DNA of 64,000 bases from Bacteroidales bacterium (GTDB lineage Bacteria > Bacteroidota > Bacteroidia > Bacteroidales > P3): NCBI GenBank assembly GCA_017449525.1, contig JAFTFL010000002.1, positions 62,001 through 126,000 on the forward strand, in the 5' to 3' direction. Below the pieces are notes generated by a model. That model did no database searches. It saw only the letters and a list, made by a program, of their open reading frames with translations, and was not told the origin of the DNA. This document shows positions 26,678 to 36,058 of this stretch, piece after piece. The position numbers and the translations under genes are program-made. Position 1 is the first letter of the stretch. Every line of letters starts with the position of its first letter.

Positions 26678-29449
26678 ATGCGGAAACTGCATATATATAT
26701 TATAGGTGTAATGCTCGCAATCATGGGGGCATCGTGCTCACGTCAGAACACGAAATGGCTCAATGTGCAGTACCATAATACTACTTGTCATTACAATGTG
26801 TGGTGGAATGGCAACGAGAGTCTTAAGTCGGGCATTCGGCAACTGCATGAAAAGGCCATCAACGACTATACCCAAATCCTTCCCATTGTTCCTTTGGGCA
26901 CTCAAGAACAGGCTCTTACCGTCAAGTCGCAAATGGATAAGGCTGTTGAGAAAGGCATCAAGGGTATCAAGACTCACAGCATCTACGTCAAGGGAAGAGA
27001 GTATGTCAAGTATGTCAAGAAGTGCTACTTGCTCACCGCTTACGCCACTTTCTACGAACAGGATTATGCGGCTACTGACAACACTTGCCGACTCATTATC
27101 TCGCAATACTCTGGTACGCGCGAGGCGGATGAAGCGCGTATTTTGTTGGCTCGTAGTCAATGTATGCAGAAACAGTACTCCGATGCAGAGTTGCAGTTCG
27201 ACCAACTTGTCAATGCGCTCAATGCAGGCTCGTTCACGGCTGCGCTTGCCGACCAGCTGTATATCGGTATGGTGGAATGTTGCCTGCCTCAAGAGAAATT
27301 CAAGAAGGCCGTGCAATACCTCCGATTGGCTATCGACGAGACTCGTGGTCGCAAGAACAAGGCTCGCCTCTATTTTGTGATGGCACAAGTCTATCAGCAA
27401 CTTGAAAAGCGGCAGACTGCCACCAAGTATTACCGTAAGGTGTTGGATTGTCGCCCGTCGTACGTTATGTCTTTCAATGCGAAGATTAATGCTGCCGCCT
27501 GTAGTGATGTGGCGGTAACCAACGTGGCCGAAGTCGACAAGGAACTTAATAAGATGCTGCGCGACCGCAAGAATATGGAGTATCTGGATCAGATATACTA
27601 CGCCAAAGGCGAACTGTATTTGGGGGTTAAGGATGCACAAAAGGCTTGCGATAACTATAAACTTTCGGTAGCTGCAGCACCAGTTGGCTCTGCCCAAAAG
27701 GCTAAATCGGCACTCAAAATGGCCGACGTGCTGTATGATGTCTTTGAGAATTATAAGCTTGCTTATACATATTATGATACTGCAATGCAGATTATCACAC
27801 TCGAGTATCCTCACTACGATGAGATTCGAGAGCGGTATTATCTGCTGTCGTCGCTTGTAGAGTTTACAGATAAGATTGCGCTCAATGACAGTCTGCTGAA
27901 CTATGCCACGATGGATTCTGTTCAGCGCGATTCACTCATCCGCATAACGATAGAGAACCTAAAGCAGCGCGAAAAGGCCGAACGCGAGCAGCTTTTGCAG
28001 AAAGAACTGCGACAAGACGCGCAGAAACAAACCAACACTTTGCAGGGCGATTGGTACTTCTACAACACCAATACGGTGCAAAAAGGAAAGAATAACTTCC
28101 GCTCCAAGTGGGGAAATCGCCTGCTGGAAGACAACTGGTTCTTGGAGAAAAAGGAACTGCTAACCATGGGGCAGCCGCTTCTACTGCAACCGTTTGATGA
28201 TGATGAGGCTGCTGTGGATTCTACGGCGCAGAACGCTCAGAACGATTCGTCGGCACATTCGGCTGTGCCCCCACGTGCGACAGATTCTCCAGATGATCCC
28301 CACAACGTGGCCTTTTATCTTAAGGATTTGCCTACCACCACTGAGCAAATGGATTCCATGCACAGTGTGATAGCTACCAGTCTTCTCAATGCTGGATATA
28401 TTTATTACGACGGCATTCAAAATGTTACCGCTGCATTGCAATGCTATTTGAGAATGGCAGATGACTATTCGGACAACTCTCAAATTGTCCAAGCCTTTTA
28501 CCAGTTGTACCGCATCTATTCGAAGCAGGGTAATACTCCCAGCGCAAACTACTATCGTGATATGATTCTGATGGGGTTCCCTGACAGCGACTACGCCAAT
28601 CTGATTCGTGATGAAAATTACTACAAGCAGTTGGTGCGGCGTTCGCAGCAGGCTCAGGAGGACTACTACAAGACTTATGTTATGTTTCGCCGCCGCCGCT
28701 ATGAGGATGTGATTGCTGCATCGAAGTCAGCCTCGGAGTCTTATCCAAATGATGCTATTGTGTACAAGTTCAAGTATTGGGAAGGATTGGCCTATCTGGC
28801 TCAGAGAAGAAAGAGTGAAGCTATATCGACCTATGAAGACATCATTTCCCATAACGATGACACGGCGGCGATAACGGTGTTGGCTCAAGAGCAGTTGGCC
28901 TACATTAAAGAATCCGAACAGAATCGCAGCCAGGATGAGGTGATTACGAAAGAGGATGAACGGATGGGTGTCTCAAACCGCGCTGAGTCAACTCTCCAGC
29001 CCAAGACCAGCAAGCGGACGGAGTTGGATGCGGACAAGAATGCGGTAGAGGAGGAGTTGCCATTAGAAAGTCGAGTGTTCCGTTATCGTGAGAACATGCA
29101 GCACTATGTCATTATCATTGTGAACGACAAGCGTGTGGTAGCAACCCAGTTGCAGTACCGCATTGCCGATTTCAACTCGGCCAATTATGCCAACAGTGGT
29201 TTACGTTCCAGCCCACTTATGTTCACCGACACGACTCAGATGCTTACGATTCATCGCTTCAAGGATGCGGCAGAGGCCATGTTGTACTACAAGCACTTGC
29301 TCATGGAGGGTAGTCCATTGCTGCAGCTTAACCCGAGAGACTACAGTATTTATGCAATATCTACGCAGAACTACACAACGTTCTATAAGCGGAAAGATGA
29401 ACAGGCTTACCGCGCTTTCTTTGAAAGATTCTATCAAAACAAGAAGTAA
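26678..29449 (+). CDS. porW: TPR lipoprotein PorW/SprE-like (type IX secretion/gliding)
   Basis: 923 residues. Signal peptide with lipobox 'IMGASC' (Cys20). The mature start 'NTKWLNVQYHNTTCHYNVWWNGNE' is the hallmark of PorW/SprE proteins. Several tetratricopeptide repeats follow (about 40-400 and 585-740), with a Ser/Gln/Asp-rich linker between them and a C-terminal domain ('YVIIIVNDKRVVATQLQYRIADFN', 'LTIHRFKDAAEAMLYYKHLL') seen in this family. In P. gingivalis PorW links the trans-envelope motor (PorLM) to the outer-membrane translocon (PorKN). It stands here without other por genes. Confidence 0.88.
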   Translation: MRKLHIYIIGVMLAIMGASCSRQNTKWLNVQYHNTTCHYNVWWNGNESLKSGIRQLHEKAINDYTQILPIVPLGTQEQALTVKSQMDKAVEKGIKGIKTHSIYVKGREYVKYVKKCYLLTAYATFYEQDYAATDNTCRLIISQYSGTREADEARILLARSQCMQKQYSDAELQFDQLVNALNAGSFTAALADQLYIGMVECCLPQEKFKKAVQYLRLAIDETRGRKNKARLYFVMAQVYQQLEKRQTATKYYRKVLDCRPSYVMSFNAKINAAACSDVAVTNVAEVDKELNKMLRDRKNMEYLDQIYYAKGELYLGVKDAQKACDNYKLSVAAAPVGSAQKAKSALKMADVLYDVFENYKLAYTYYDTAMQIITLEYPHYDEIRERYYLLSSLVEFTDKIALNDSLLNYATMDSVQRDSLIRITIENLKQREKAEREQLLQKELRQDAQKQTNTLQGDWYFYNTNTVQKGKNNFRSKWGNRLLEDNWFLEKKELLTMGQPLLLQPFDDDEAAVDSTAQNAQNDSSAHSAVPPRATDSPDDPHNVAFYLKDLPTTTEQMDSMHSVIATSLLNAGYIYYDGIQNVTAALQCYLRMADDYSDNSQIVQAFYQLYRIYSKQGNTPSANYYRDMILMGFPDSDYANLIRDENYYKQLVRRSQQAQEDYYKTYVMFRRRRYEDVIAASKSASESYPNDAIVYKFKYWEGLAYLAQRRKSEAISTYEDIISHNDDTAAITVLAQEQLAYIKESEQNRSQDEVITKEDERMGVSNRAESTLQPKTSKRTELDADKNAVEEELPLESRVFRYRENMQHYVIIIVNDKRVVATQLQYRIADFNSANYANSGLRSSPLMFTDTTQMLTIHRFKDAAEAMLYYKHLLMEGSPLLQLNPRDYSIYAISTQNYTTFYKRKDEQAYRAFFERFYQNKK

Positions 29450-29479
29450 ATAGTATAAAATTCACTAATACATATTGCT

Positions 29480-29911
29480 ATGGCACGCAACGAAATCACA
29501 GAGCAAGGTGCAGTCAACACCATCACACGGGGAACGGTAATTAAAGGTAACATCACGGCCAGTGGCGACTTTCGCATGGACGGCGACCTCCAGGGTAATA
29601 TAACATTGAATGGGAAGCTGGTGGTCGGCGAGTCGGGCAAAGTAGTGGGGAACGTGGTATGCCAAAATGCAAACATCATCGGAACCGTGTTGGGAAACAT
29701 TACTGTAAAAGAACTGCTGTCGCTCCATTCTACGGCATCGGTCAAAGGAGACATCATGATTAACAAACTTTCCATTGAGCCTGGTGCATCGTTCTCTGGT
29801 ACATGTAGAATGCTGGATGAGGTTCGGCAGGATGAAAAGACTGCAGAGAAATCGTCGACTCCCGAGACGGGGGCTCACCAAGATCAGGTGGGGGGCAACC
29901 GTCCTCGTTAG
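29480..29911 (+). CDS. Bactofilin (polymer-forming cytoskeletal protein)
   Basis: 143 residues. The DUF583 core of repeated short beta turns runs from about residue 12 to 115: 'TITRGTVIKGNITASGDFRMDGDL', 'GNITLNGKLVVGESGKVVGNVVC', 'IIGTVLGNITVKELLSL', 'ASVKGDIMINKLSIEPGASFSGTC'. These build a right-handed beta helix that polymerises without nucleotide. The acidic/polar tail is disordered. It follows porW by 31 bp and precedes an AtpZ-like gene. Confidence 0.93.
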   Translation: MARNEITEQGAVNTITRGTVIKGNITASGDFRMDGDLQGNITLNGKLVVGESGKVVGNVVCQNANIIGTVLGNITVKELLSLHSTASVKGDIMINKLSIEPGASFSGTCRMLDEVRQDEKTAEKSSTPETGAHQDQVGGNRPR

Positions 29912-29921
29912 TGGCATTTGA

Positions 29922-30116
29922 TTGAAGAATTCAGATTTAAATAATTGGGCGAAGTATTCCACGCTTGGTATTGAACTTGCGGTGGTTGTTGGTGCTTCTG
30001 TATTTGCTGGAGTAAGGTTGGATGCGCGCAGTTCAAGCCAAGTGCCATGGTTTACTTTGCTTGGTGTTGTCTTTGGGTTGACGTGCGCCATGGTGAGATT
30101 GTGGCGTTTGAGATGA
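29922..30116 (+). CDS. AtpZ/AtpI-like small membrane protein
   Basis: 64 residues, starting at TTG. Two membrane helices (about 10-27 and 42-60) flank a short loop with 'GVRLDARSSSQVPWFTLLGVVFG', the AtpZ/AtpI family pattern. In many Bacteroidota this gene lies between bactofilin and the ATP synthase operon; here no atp genes follow. Its role would be assisting FoF1 assembly or Mg/Ca uptake. Confidence 0.75.
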   Translation: MKNSDLNNWAKYSTLGIELAVVVGASVFAGVRLDARSSSQVPWFTLLGVVFGLTCAMVRLWRLR

Positions 30117-30232
30117 ATGTGAGAAGCGTTGAGGTTATGTCCATTGGACAATGGTTTAGCTGAGATACATTGGCAGAGAGGCTGGCGAGGACTTGTGCGG
30201 AGCCATAGTTTTATTCAGAAGATAGGGTTATT

Positions 30233-31657
30233 ATGAGGACGTTGTTTGAGCAGTGGGCAGGCGAACAGTGTGAGAAAGTTGTGCAATTGACTCCGAGTGG
30301 TTCGAACAGGAGGTATATTCGATTGGTCGGCGAGCATCGGCGGTGCATAGCAACGGTGAATGCTAATGTGGAGGAGAACGAGGCGTTTTTCTCATTTGCG
30401 TCGCAACTTGCATCGCGTGGAGTGCGTGTCCCAGAGGTCTATGCGGTGAGTGCAGACCGTACTTCATATTTGCAGCAGGATCTGGGCGATACAACTATTT
30501 ATTCTTATCTGGTGTCGCGCAAAGCTTCCGGTGTTGATACCCTGGAAGACATGAGGCGGCTTTATACTCGTGCGGTGGATGACCTGTATCACATGCAGAC
30601 CGTCTTGTCCGACCTCGATTACACGAAGGCCTACCCGCGTGCGCGCTTCGATAGGCAGGCCTTGATGTGGGATCTCAATTACTTCAAGTATTACTTCCTT
30701 AAGATGGTGTATGCGCCATTCAATGAAGATGATTTGGAACGTGATTTCTCTGCGCTGGCCGACTATTTGTTGCGGGATTGCCCTTGGCAATTCGTATATC
30801 GGGACTTTCAATCCCGTAATATCATGGTGGGGCCATCCGAGGAGTTGTTCTACATAGATTTTCAGGGTTGCCGCATGGGTGCTCCACAATATGACTTGGC
30901 ATCGTTGCTATTCAGCGGTGGGGCTGCTGTGCCTTCGGCTTTGCGCGCTGAGTTGCTGGAACATTATCTCGACTTAAGATTTGGTGGAATTGAATCGGAT
31001 ATACCATCTGAGCGGCAGCAGGATAGGAGACGGTTCGAACAGAAGTTCTATGGCTATGCGCTCATTCGTATTCTTCAAGCACTGGGGGCTTATGGTTATC
31101 GCGGTTATTTCGAACGTAAGGAACTCTTCATCAAGAGTGTTCCGACCGCGCTGAGTAATCTGACTTCTTTGCTCCAAGCTCACCCACTACCTGTAGAGTT
31201 GCCTGCCCTAAATGCTGTTTTGCGCTATGTGTGCGAGCACGACGAGATGGTGGTAGAAGAAGGTAAATTGAGTGTCAAGGTGTTCAGTTTCTCGTATAAG
31301 AGAGGTGCGCCTATCGACCGGTCGGGCAACGGTGGTGGGTTTGTTTTCGACTGCCGTGCCTTGCCAAATCCTGGGAGAGATGCCATTATGATGGGGCTTA
31401 CAGGTCGACATACAGAGGTTAAAGAGTTTCTTGACTCAATTCTGGAAGTGGATTGTTTCTTCGATAATTGCACTTCTCTTGTTCGACAGTCTGTATTGAA
31501 CTATACGGAACGTGGTTTTACGTCGCTCGTGGTGTGCTTTGGGTGTACTGGTGGACGTCATCGGTCGGTCTACATGGCTGAACGTATGGCTGCCTACTTG
31601 AAGGCACACTTTTCTTGTCGGGTTGTGCTTCGGCACATGGAACAAAACTATTGGTAA
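30233..31657 (+). CDS. Fusion of an APH-type sugar kinase (AmgK-like) with a RapZ C-terminal domain
   Basis: 474 residues. Residues 1-335 are an aminoglycoside-phosphotransferase fold with the catalytic loop YRDFQSRN (189-196, Asp191) and metal-binding Asp in 'YIDFQGCRMG' (209). It is closest to AmgK, the cell-wall N-acetylmuramate/GlcNAc 1-kinase. Residues 345-474 are the RapZ C-terminal domain: 'FSFSYKRGAP', 'FDCRALPNPG', 'GLTGRHTEVKEFL' and GCTGGRHRSV (437-446). The RapZ P-loop N-terminal domain is absent. In E. coli this C-terminal domain binds GlcN6P and the small RNA GlmZ. The fusion suggests amino-sugar recycling coupled to sensing; no murU neighbour is present. Confidence 0.85.
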   Translation: MRTLFEQWAGEQCEKVVQLTPSGSNRRYIRLVGEHRRCIATVNANVEENEAFFSFASQLASRGVRVPEVYAVSADRTSYLQQDLGDTTIYSYLVSRKASGVDTLEDMRRLYTRAVDDLYHMQTVLSDLDYTKAYPRARFDRQALMWDLNYFKYYFLKMVYAPFNEDDLERDFSALADYLLRDCPWQFVYRDFQSRNIMVGPSEELFYIDFQGCRMGAPQYDLASLLFSGGAAVPSALRAELLEHYLDLRFGGIESDIPSERQQDRRRFEQKFYGYALIRILQALGAYGYRGYFERKELFIKSVPTALSNLTSLLQAHPLPVELPALNAVLRYVCEHDEMVVEEGKLSVKVFSFSYKRGAPIDRSGNGGGFVFDCRALPNPGRDAIMMGLTGRHTEVKEFLDSILEVDCFFDNCTSLVRQSVLNYTERGFTSLVVCFGCTGGRHRSVYMAERMAAYLKAHFSCRVVLRHMEQNYW

Positions 31658-31701
31658 CGAGCAAGATTACATTCCGAAGGACTTCTTTTGAGGAGGTTGT
31701 C

Positions 31702-31732
31702 TTGTCGGGGTGTGGCAAAAGTTGTACCTTTG
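31702..31732 (+). promoter_or_regulatory. Orphan promoter, good -33/-7 spacing
   Basis: TTG (31702-31704), 20 bp, TACCTTTG (31725-31732). The next coding start is 548 bp downstream and has its own -7 box (32229-32236), so this may drive a non-coding transcript. Confidence 0.55.
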
Positions 31733-31859
31733 CATATTGAATTGGGGACAGGTGTACCCATGGGATGGGTTGCCGCCTGCAATGTTTGTCTCTCTTCTTT
31801 TATATTGTGTTTCATTTAGGGTCTGAGCGTACTTGCCGCAGGCAATGTGTGCTTGGACT

Positions 31860-31976
31860 GTACGGCATTTTGTGTGATGTTGTCTTAGTTTGTTGTAAAT
31901 GACCTGCATGTGTGCTGTAATTGTCGTACGGCATCCTGCGCTGTTCCGTACGGCTTGTTTCTTTGTTCCGTACGAC
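31860..31976. repeat. Cluster of four GTACGG repeats
   Basis: CTGTACGGCAT ending at 31868, GTCGTACGGC at 31923-31932 (followed by ATCC), TCCGTACGGC at 31945-31954 and TCCGTACGAC at 31967-31976. The last three are 22 bp apart, center to center, about two helical turns. Confidence 0.7.
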
Positions 31977-32228
31977 GTGGGGCTGACTGCCCTTGTGCAT
32001 AAAGGTGTGAGGCGGTAGGGGAGAATCTTGCCTTGCGAATGTGGTCAACTCTCCGATCCGTAAGCAGTGCAGGTGGAAATTGAAGGACAAAACGTCGCTT
32101 GTCCATGTGGCCTGTATATAACTGTAGAAGTTGTATTTGTTATCGTTGACTACGGTGGTGAAAGCTACGTAGGGCTCAGTGCGACGCGCCACAGAACGAA
32201 ATAATGTGTGAAATAGAGAAAAAAGATG

Positions 32229-32236
32229 TATATTTG
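32229..32236 (+). promoter_or_regulatory. -7 box for the 32280 gene cluster
   Basis: TATATTTG, 43 bp before the ATG at 32280. No clear -33 partner. Confidence 0.55.
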
Positions 32237-32279
32237 CAAAGGAAAAGTGAATTAGAAAACTGCAAATAATACACTAATA

Positions 32280-32975
32280 ATGAAACTGAAAACCGTTGTT
32301 CAGATTGTGTTGGCCGCTGCTATTGTCGGCCTGGCTCTGTGGCTTTATTCAAGTATTATGAAGCCTGTGCGTTTCGACAATGAATATAATGTACGACGCG
32401 CAGCGTGTGCCACCAAGTTGAAGACCATACGTACGCTTGAGGAGGCTTACAAGCAGACCTACGGTGCTTATTGTGGCAACTTCGACACCTTGGTTAACCG
32501 TCTTCTGCAGGAAGATAGCCTGTTGATTTCGCATACGGTGGTGAATTACGACAAGATTCCTGAAGATGTCGACATAGCTGATGTGCCAGAACCCGAGGCT
32601 ATCAAGAAGGGCTATATGACGGTTGTGGCTATGTATGTGAACCCCATTGCGCAACTTCGCGAGCAGGGCAAACTGAGCTACACTACAGAAGAGGGTGAAC
32701 TCCACGAGATTTCAGACCAGGAAATCCGTGATGTGCGATATGTACCCTATCCGAAGGACCAGCAATATGAGTTCGACTTGCAGGCTGGTGCAGTGGATCG
32801 TGGAGGTCTGCAGGTACCGGTATTTGAGTGCAAGGTGCCGTTGGATAAGCTTTTGGCCGACATGGACCACCAGGATGTAATCAACAAGATTGCCGAACTG
32901 GAACGTATCAATCGGTACGCTGGTTGGAAAGTAGGAGACATGACGCAGGCCGTTACCGATGGTAATTTCGAATAA
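32280..32975 (+). CDS. Membrane-anchored hypothetical protein
   Basis: 231 residues, family not recognised. One N-terminal helix ('VVQIVLAAAIVGLALWLYSSIM', about 6-27) anchors a soluble extracytoplasmic domain with no evident repeat. The opening of that domain, 'ACATKLKTIRTLEEAYKQTYGAYCGNFDTLVNRLL', resembles the helix-then-loop start of type II pseudopilin-like proteins, but there is no prepilin peptidase site, so the link is weak. It is first in a cluster with DUF3822 (9-bp gap) and rsmD, whose products do not suggest a role. Confidence 0.75.
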   Translation: MKLKTVVQIVLAAAIVGLALWLYSSIMKPVRFDNEYNVRRAACATKLKTIRTLEEAYKQTYGAYCGNFDTLVNRLLQEDSLLISHTVVNYDKIPEDVDIADVPEPEAIKKGYMTVVAMYVNPIAQLREQGKLSYTTEEGELHEISDQEIRDVRYVPYPKDQQYEFDLQAGAVDRGGLQVPVFECKVPLDKLLADMDHQDVINKIAELERINRYAGWKVGDMTQAVTDGNFE

Positions 32976-32984
32976 CAGCGTGCT

Positions 32985-33809
32985 ATGACTTCAAGGACTT
33001 ATTATATTTCTTCGGGGAGGGATGTGCCCTCTGAAGAGAAATGCCTTTCCATTTGCCTGCAGGCAAATGGATTTTCTTTTTCGGTGGTGTCGACTTCGGG
33101 TGCTTGGCTATCCTTTGGCGAGGTCTACATCGGCCCGACTCCTACAATGACGGAGGCTGTGCAGCTTATCCGCAACCGCTTGGCTGAAGGTGGGGTGGTG
33201 CCGGTGGGCTACCACAGCATGGAACTGATAGTGCTCAGTCGCTATTTTGTGATGGTGCCCGATGCACTGTACGAGCCAGGCAACGACCGCCAGTATCTGA
33301 AACCGCTGGCTCAACTTTCGCTTGGCACGGGGGTGTACTCCCATCACCACGAGACGTTGGGCGCGCAGGTGGTTTTTGCGGGCGATAACACGTTGGTGTC
33401 GGCATTCAAGATCGCGCTGCCTGGAGTGAAGGTGATGTGCCAGTTCTCGAAGATGATTGGTGAACAGCTCATACAACGTTCTGCTACACACCCCTGCATG
33501 CTGTTGCATGTGCGCGAGGGCGCAGTGGATGTGGCGGTGGCCAGCGAAGGTGCGTTGGTCTTTGCCAACAGCTTTGACCAGCATGAGACCTCTGAGGTGC
33601 TCTTCACTGCCATCAACGTGATGAAACAACTTCATGTGGAAGGGGCTACGCTCGAGACCATGGTGTGTGGCGATGTGGACAGGTCTCGCTTTGCCGAGAT
33701 GCGACGCTATTTCCCCCAGCTGACGCTCTACTGTGGTAAAGAAGTGCAAGTTTTGACAGCCGAAATGGCGCACTTGCCTGCATATAAGCATGCGCTGATA
33801 CTGAGTTAA
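32985..33809 (+). CDS. DUF3822 family protein
   Basis: 274 residues. DUF3822 proteins have a divergent actin/ASKHA-like layout and are nearly always encoded just before rsmD in Bacteroidota, as here (14-bp gap). Visible blocks: 'EKCLSICLQANGFSFSVVS', 'YSHHHETLGAQVVFAG', 'MLLHVREGAVDVAVASEGALVFANSF' and 'VCGDVDRSRFAEMRRYFPQLTLY'. No signal peptide or membrane segment. The conserved pairing suggests a role tied to ribosome methylation or assembly, but none is known. Confidence 0.82.
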   Translation: MTSRTYYISSGRDVPSEEKCLSICLQANGFSFSVVSTSGAWLSFGEVYIGPTPTMTEAVQLIRNRLAEGGVVPVGYHSMELIVLSRYFVMVPDALYEPGNDRQYLKPLAQLSLGTGVYSHHHETLGAQVVFAGDNTLVSAFKIALPGVKVMCQFSKMIGEQLIQRSATHPCMLLHVREGAVDVAVASEGALVFANSFDQHETSEVLFTAINVMKQLHVEGATLETMVCGDVDRSRFAEMRRYFPQLTLYCGKEVQVLTAEMAHLPAYKHALILS

Positions 33810-33823
33810 TACGCTGCAAGCGA

Positions 33824-34375
33824 ATGAGGATTATATCCGGTACACTGAAGGGCAGACGCCTCATGCCACCAGCCAATTTGCCAGTGCGTCCAACCACCGA
33901 CATGGCGCGTGAGGGGCTGTTCAACATACTGAACAACTACTTGGACTTTGAGGAATGCACCGTCCTTGACCTCTTTGCTGGGACGGGTGCCGTATCGGTG
34001 GAGTTTGTGTCGCGTGGGGTGAGGGAGGCTTTTTCCGTAGACCGCAATGCCTCCTGTGTGAACTTCATCCGTTCCACAGCTGAGCGGCTGAACTTGGCCA
34101 ACCTGCACGCAGTCAGAGCCGATGCTTTTGAGTTCATCAAGGGCTCCCGTCGGGGCTATGATCTTGTTTTTGCTGACCCGCCGTACGATTTGGAGAACGT
34201 CGACACGTTGCCCGACTTGGTACTGGAGGGTGGCTTGTTGGCCGACGAAGGGTTCTTCATCCTTGAACATTCCGAGCAGCACGACTATGCCGACCACCCT
34301 GCGTTCTGGCAGATGAGGCGTTATGGCAAGGTGCATTTCACCTTCTTTCACAAGGCCACCGAGGCCGATGCATAG
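33824..34375 (+). CDS. rsmD: 16S rRNA (guanine(966)-N2)-methyltransferase
   Basis: 183 residues. 'MRIISGTLKGRRL' is the family start; 'RPTTDMAREGLFNIL', the SAM-binding 'VLDLFAGTGAVSVEFVSRG' and the catalytic DPPY in 'LVFADPPYDLENV' identify RsmD. It methylates G966 of 16S rRNA during 30S assembly. Preceded by DUF3822. Confidence 0.94.
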   Translation: MRIISGTLKGRRLMPPANLPVRPTTDMAREGLFNILNNYLDFEECTVLDLFAGTGAVSVEFVSRGVREAFSVDRNASCVNFIRSTAERLNLANLHAVRADAFEFIKGSRRGYDLVFADPPYDLENVDTLPDLVLEGGLLADEGFFILEHSEQHDYADHPAFWQMRRYGKVHFTFFHKATEADA

Positions 34376-34444
34376 CGTGTGATGCGCTGCCGCACGGCGA
34401 GGCAAAGAGCGATAATCGTTAGACAGATAATAAGAAACAGTAAT

Positions 34445-35392
34445 ATGAAAGCAGTAGTTAAGACCAATTTCCAATTCCCAGGACAGAAGAGTCTCTATGT
34501 GGGGAAGGTTCGGGACGTGTATAACATTGACGACAAGATGCTGGCCATGGTCGTGAGCGACCGAATATCGGCATTCGACGTGGTGTTGCCCAAAGGTATA
34601 CCGTACAAGGGGCAGGTGCTGAACCAGATAGCAGCCAAATTCTTGGATGCTACGGCCGACATCGTACCGAATTGGAAGATTGCTACGCCCGACCCCATGG
34701 TTACGGTAGGTCTGAAGTGCGAAGGATTTCGTGTGGAAATGATTGTTCGGGGCTACTTAGCAGGCAGTGCTTGGCGTGAGTATCGCGCGGGTGCTCGCAC
34801 GTTGTGTGGTGTGCCCCTGCCCGACGGCATGGTGGAAAACCAAAAGTTTCCGACTCCCATCCTTACACCTACCACTAAGGCCGACGAGGGACATGACGAG
34901 AACATCAGTCGTGAGGAAATCATTGCAAAGGGCATCGTGGCAGAGGAAGACTATGTGCAGTTGGAGCGATACGCTTTGGCTTTGTTCCAGCGAGGCAGCG
35001 AGATAGCCGCTTCACGCGGTCTGATTTTGGTCGACACCAAGTATGAATTTGGCAAGCGAGACGGCAAGATTTACCTCATTGATGAGATACATACCCCCGA
35101 CTCGTCGCGCTACTTCTATGCCGATGGCTATGAGGAACGACTCGCCAAAGGTGAACATCAGCGTCAGCTTTCGAAGGAGTTCGTACGCGAATGGCTAATG
35201 GACAATGGGTTCCAGGGCAAAGAAGGACAGCAGGTGCCCACTATGACCGACGAGATTGTGGCCAATATTGCCGACCGCTACATTGAACTCTACGAGAATA
35301 TTACTGGTGAGAAATTCCATAAGGCGGAGGACTGCACCGATGTTGAGGCTCGTATTGAGCGCAACGTAACGGAGTTCCTCAAGACCGTATAA
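34445..35392 (+). CDS. purC: Phosphoribosylaminoimidazole-succinocarboxamide synthase
   Basis: 315 residues. SAICAR synthetase of purine synthesis, joining aspartate to CAIR with ATP. Motifs: '[32 protein letters not shown]', '[32 protein letters not shown]', '[20 protein letters not shown]' and '[11 protein letters not shown]...[14 protein letters not shown]'. The start at 34445 matches the family; an ATG at 34379 would add 22 residues overlapping the rsmD end. It is immediately followed by the CYTH gene with no gap. Confidence 0.96.
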   Translation: MKAVVKTNFQFPGQKSLYVGKVRDVYNIDDKMLAMVVSDRISAFDVVLPKGIPYKGQVLNQIAAKFLDATADIVPNWKIATPDPMVTVGLKCEGFRVEMIVRGYLAGSAWREYRAGARTLCGVPLPDGMVENQKFPTPILTPTTKADEGHDENISREEIIAKGIVAEEDYVQLERYALALFQRGSEIAASRGLILVDTKYEFGKRDGKIYLIDEIHTPDSSRYFYADGYEERLAKGEHQRQLSKEFVREWLMDNGFQGKEGQQVPTMTDEIVANIADRYIELYENITGEKFHKAEDCTDVEARIERNVTEFLKTV

Positions 35393-35845
35393 ATGGAAAT
35401 AGAGCGTAAGTTCCTCATCACGGCGCTGCCGTCCGAGTGGCACGATGTGTCCCCCAGCGAAATTGAGCAGGGGTATCTGTGCACCGCGCCAGTGGTGCGT
35501 GTGCGCAAGGTGGACGACAGCTATGTCCTGACGGTGAAGGAACGGCGCAGTTCGGCTGCAAACATCTTGTGCAACAGGGAAGAAGAATTTGCGCTGACGG
35601 CCGAAACGTACGCTCGGATGCTGGCCAAGTGCGACGGGCGCACCATCCGAAAGTCGCGCTACCGCATTCCGTTAGCCGACGGTCTGACGGCAGAAGTCGA
35701 CATCTTCCACGGTCGGCATGAGGGGTTGCAACTTGTGGAGGTGGAATTCCGAACCGAGGCTCAAGCCAAAGCCTTTGTGGCTCCAGATTGGTTCGCCGCG
35801 GAGGTAACGGACGACCCGCGCTACCGAAACTGCAATATGATATGA
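35393..35845 (+). CDS. CYTH-domain protein (class IV cyclase/triphosphatase superfamily)
   Basis: 150 residues starting on the base after the purC stop. It opens with the signature MEIERKFL (ExExK) and has alternating charged strands that line the CYTH tunnel ('VVRVRKVDDSYVLTVKER', 'IRKSRYRIPL', 'AEVDIFHGRHEGLQLVEVEF'). Members hydrolyse triphosphates or inorganic polyphosphate, or make cAMP; substrate not decidable here. A hairpin after the stop ends the transcript. Confidence 0.88.
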   Translation: MEIERKFLITALPSEWHDVSPSEIEQGYLCTAPVVRVRKVDDSYVLTVKERRSSAANILCNREEEFALTAETYARMLAKCDGRTIRKSRYRIPLADGLTAEVDIFHGRHEGLQLVEVEFRTEAQAKAFVAPDWFAAEVTDDPRYRNCNMI

Positions 35846-35847
35846 CA

Positions 35848-35883
35848 AGTTCCCATACAGACCAGAGAGTCGGTATGGGAACT
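35848..35883 (+). terminator. Terminator after the CYTH gene
   Basis: AGTTCCCATAC (35848-35858) pairs with GTATGGGAACT (35873-35883), 11-bp stem and 14-nt loop, followed by CTTGTTTATT. Confidence 0.75.
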
Positions 35884-36058
35884 CTTGTTTATTAACCACA
35901 CGTTGCTACACCTTATATTATATACAGCCGCGAATTAGGCCAAGCGAAGCTGCACAATTAGGGATAAACAACTACACGTTCGACATCAGTCAACCACATT
36001 CCAGACCACGCCAAACCTACGTTGTTGACATCTTTTCGCAGCGCAAAAAGAGAAGAAA

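Larger units (their letters stand above)
31658..32228. other. Gene-poor spacer with GTACGG repeats and an orphan promoter
   Basis: About 570 bp. No credible coding frame. Contents are a well-spaced plus-strand promoter motif (31702-31732), two similar 20-bp segments beginning TTGCCGC (near 31770 and 31833), and four GTACGG words (31860-31976). No RNA family was recognised. Confidence 0.55.
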
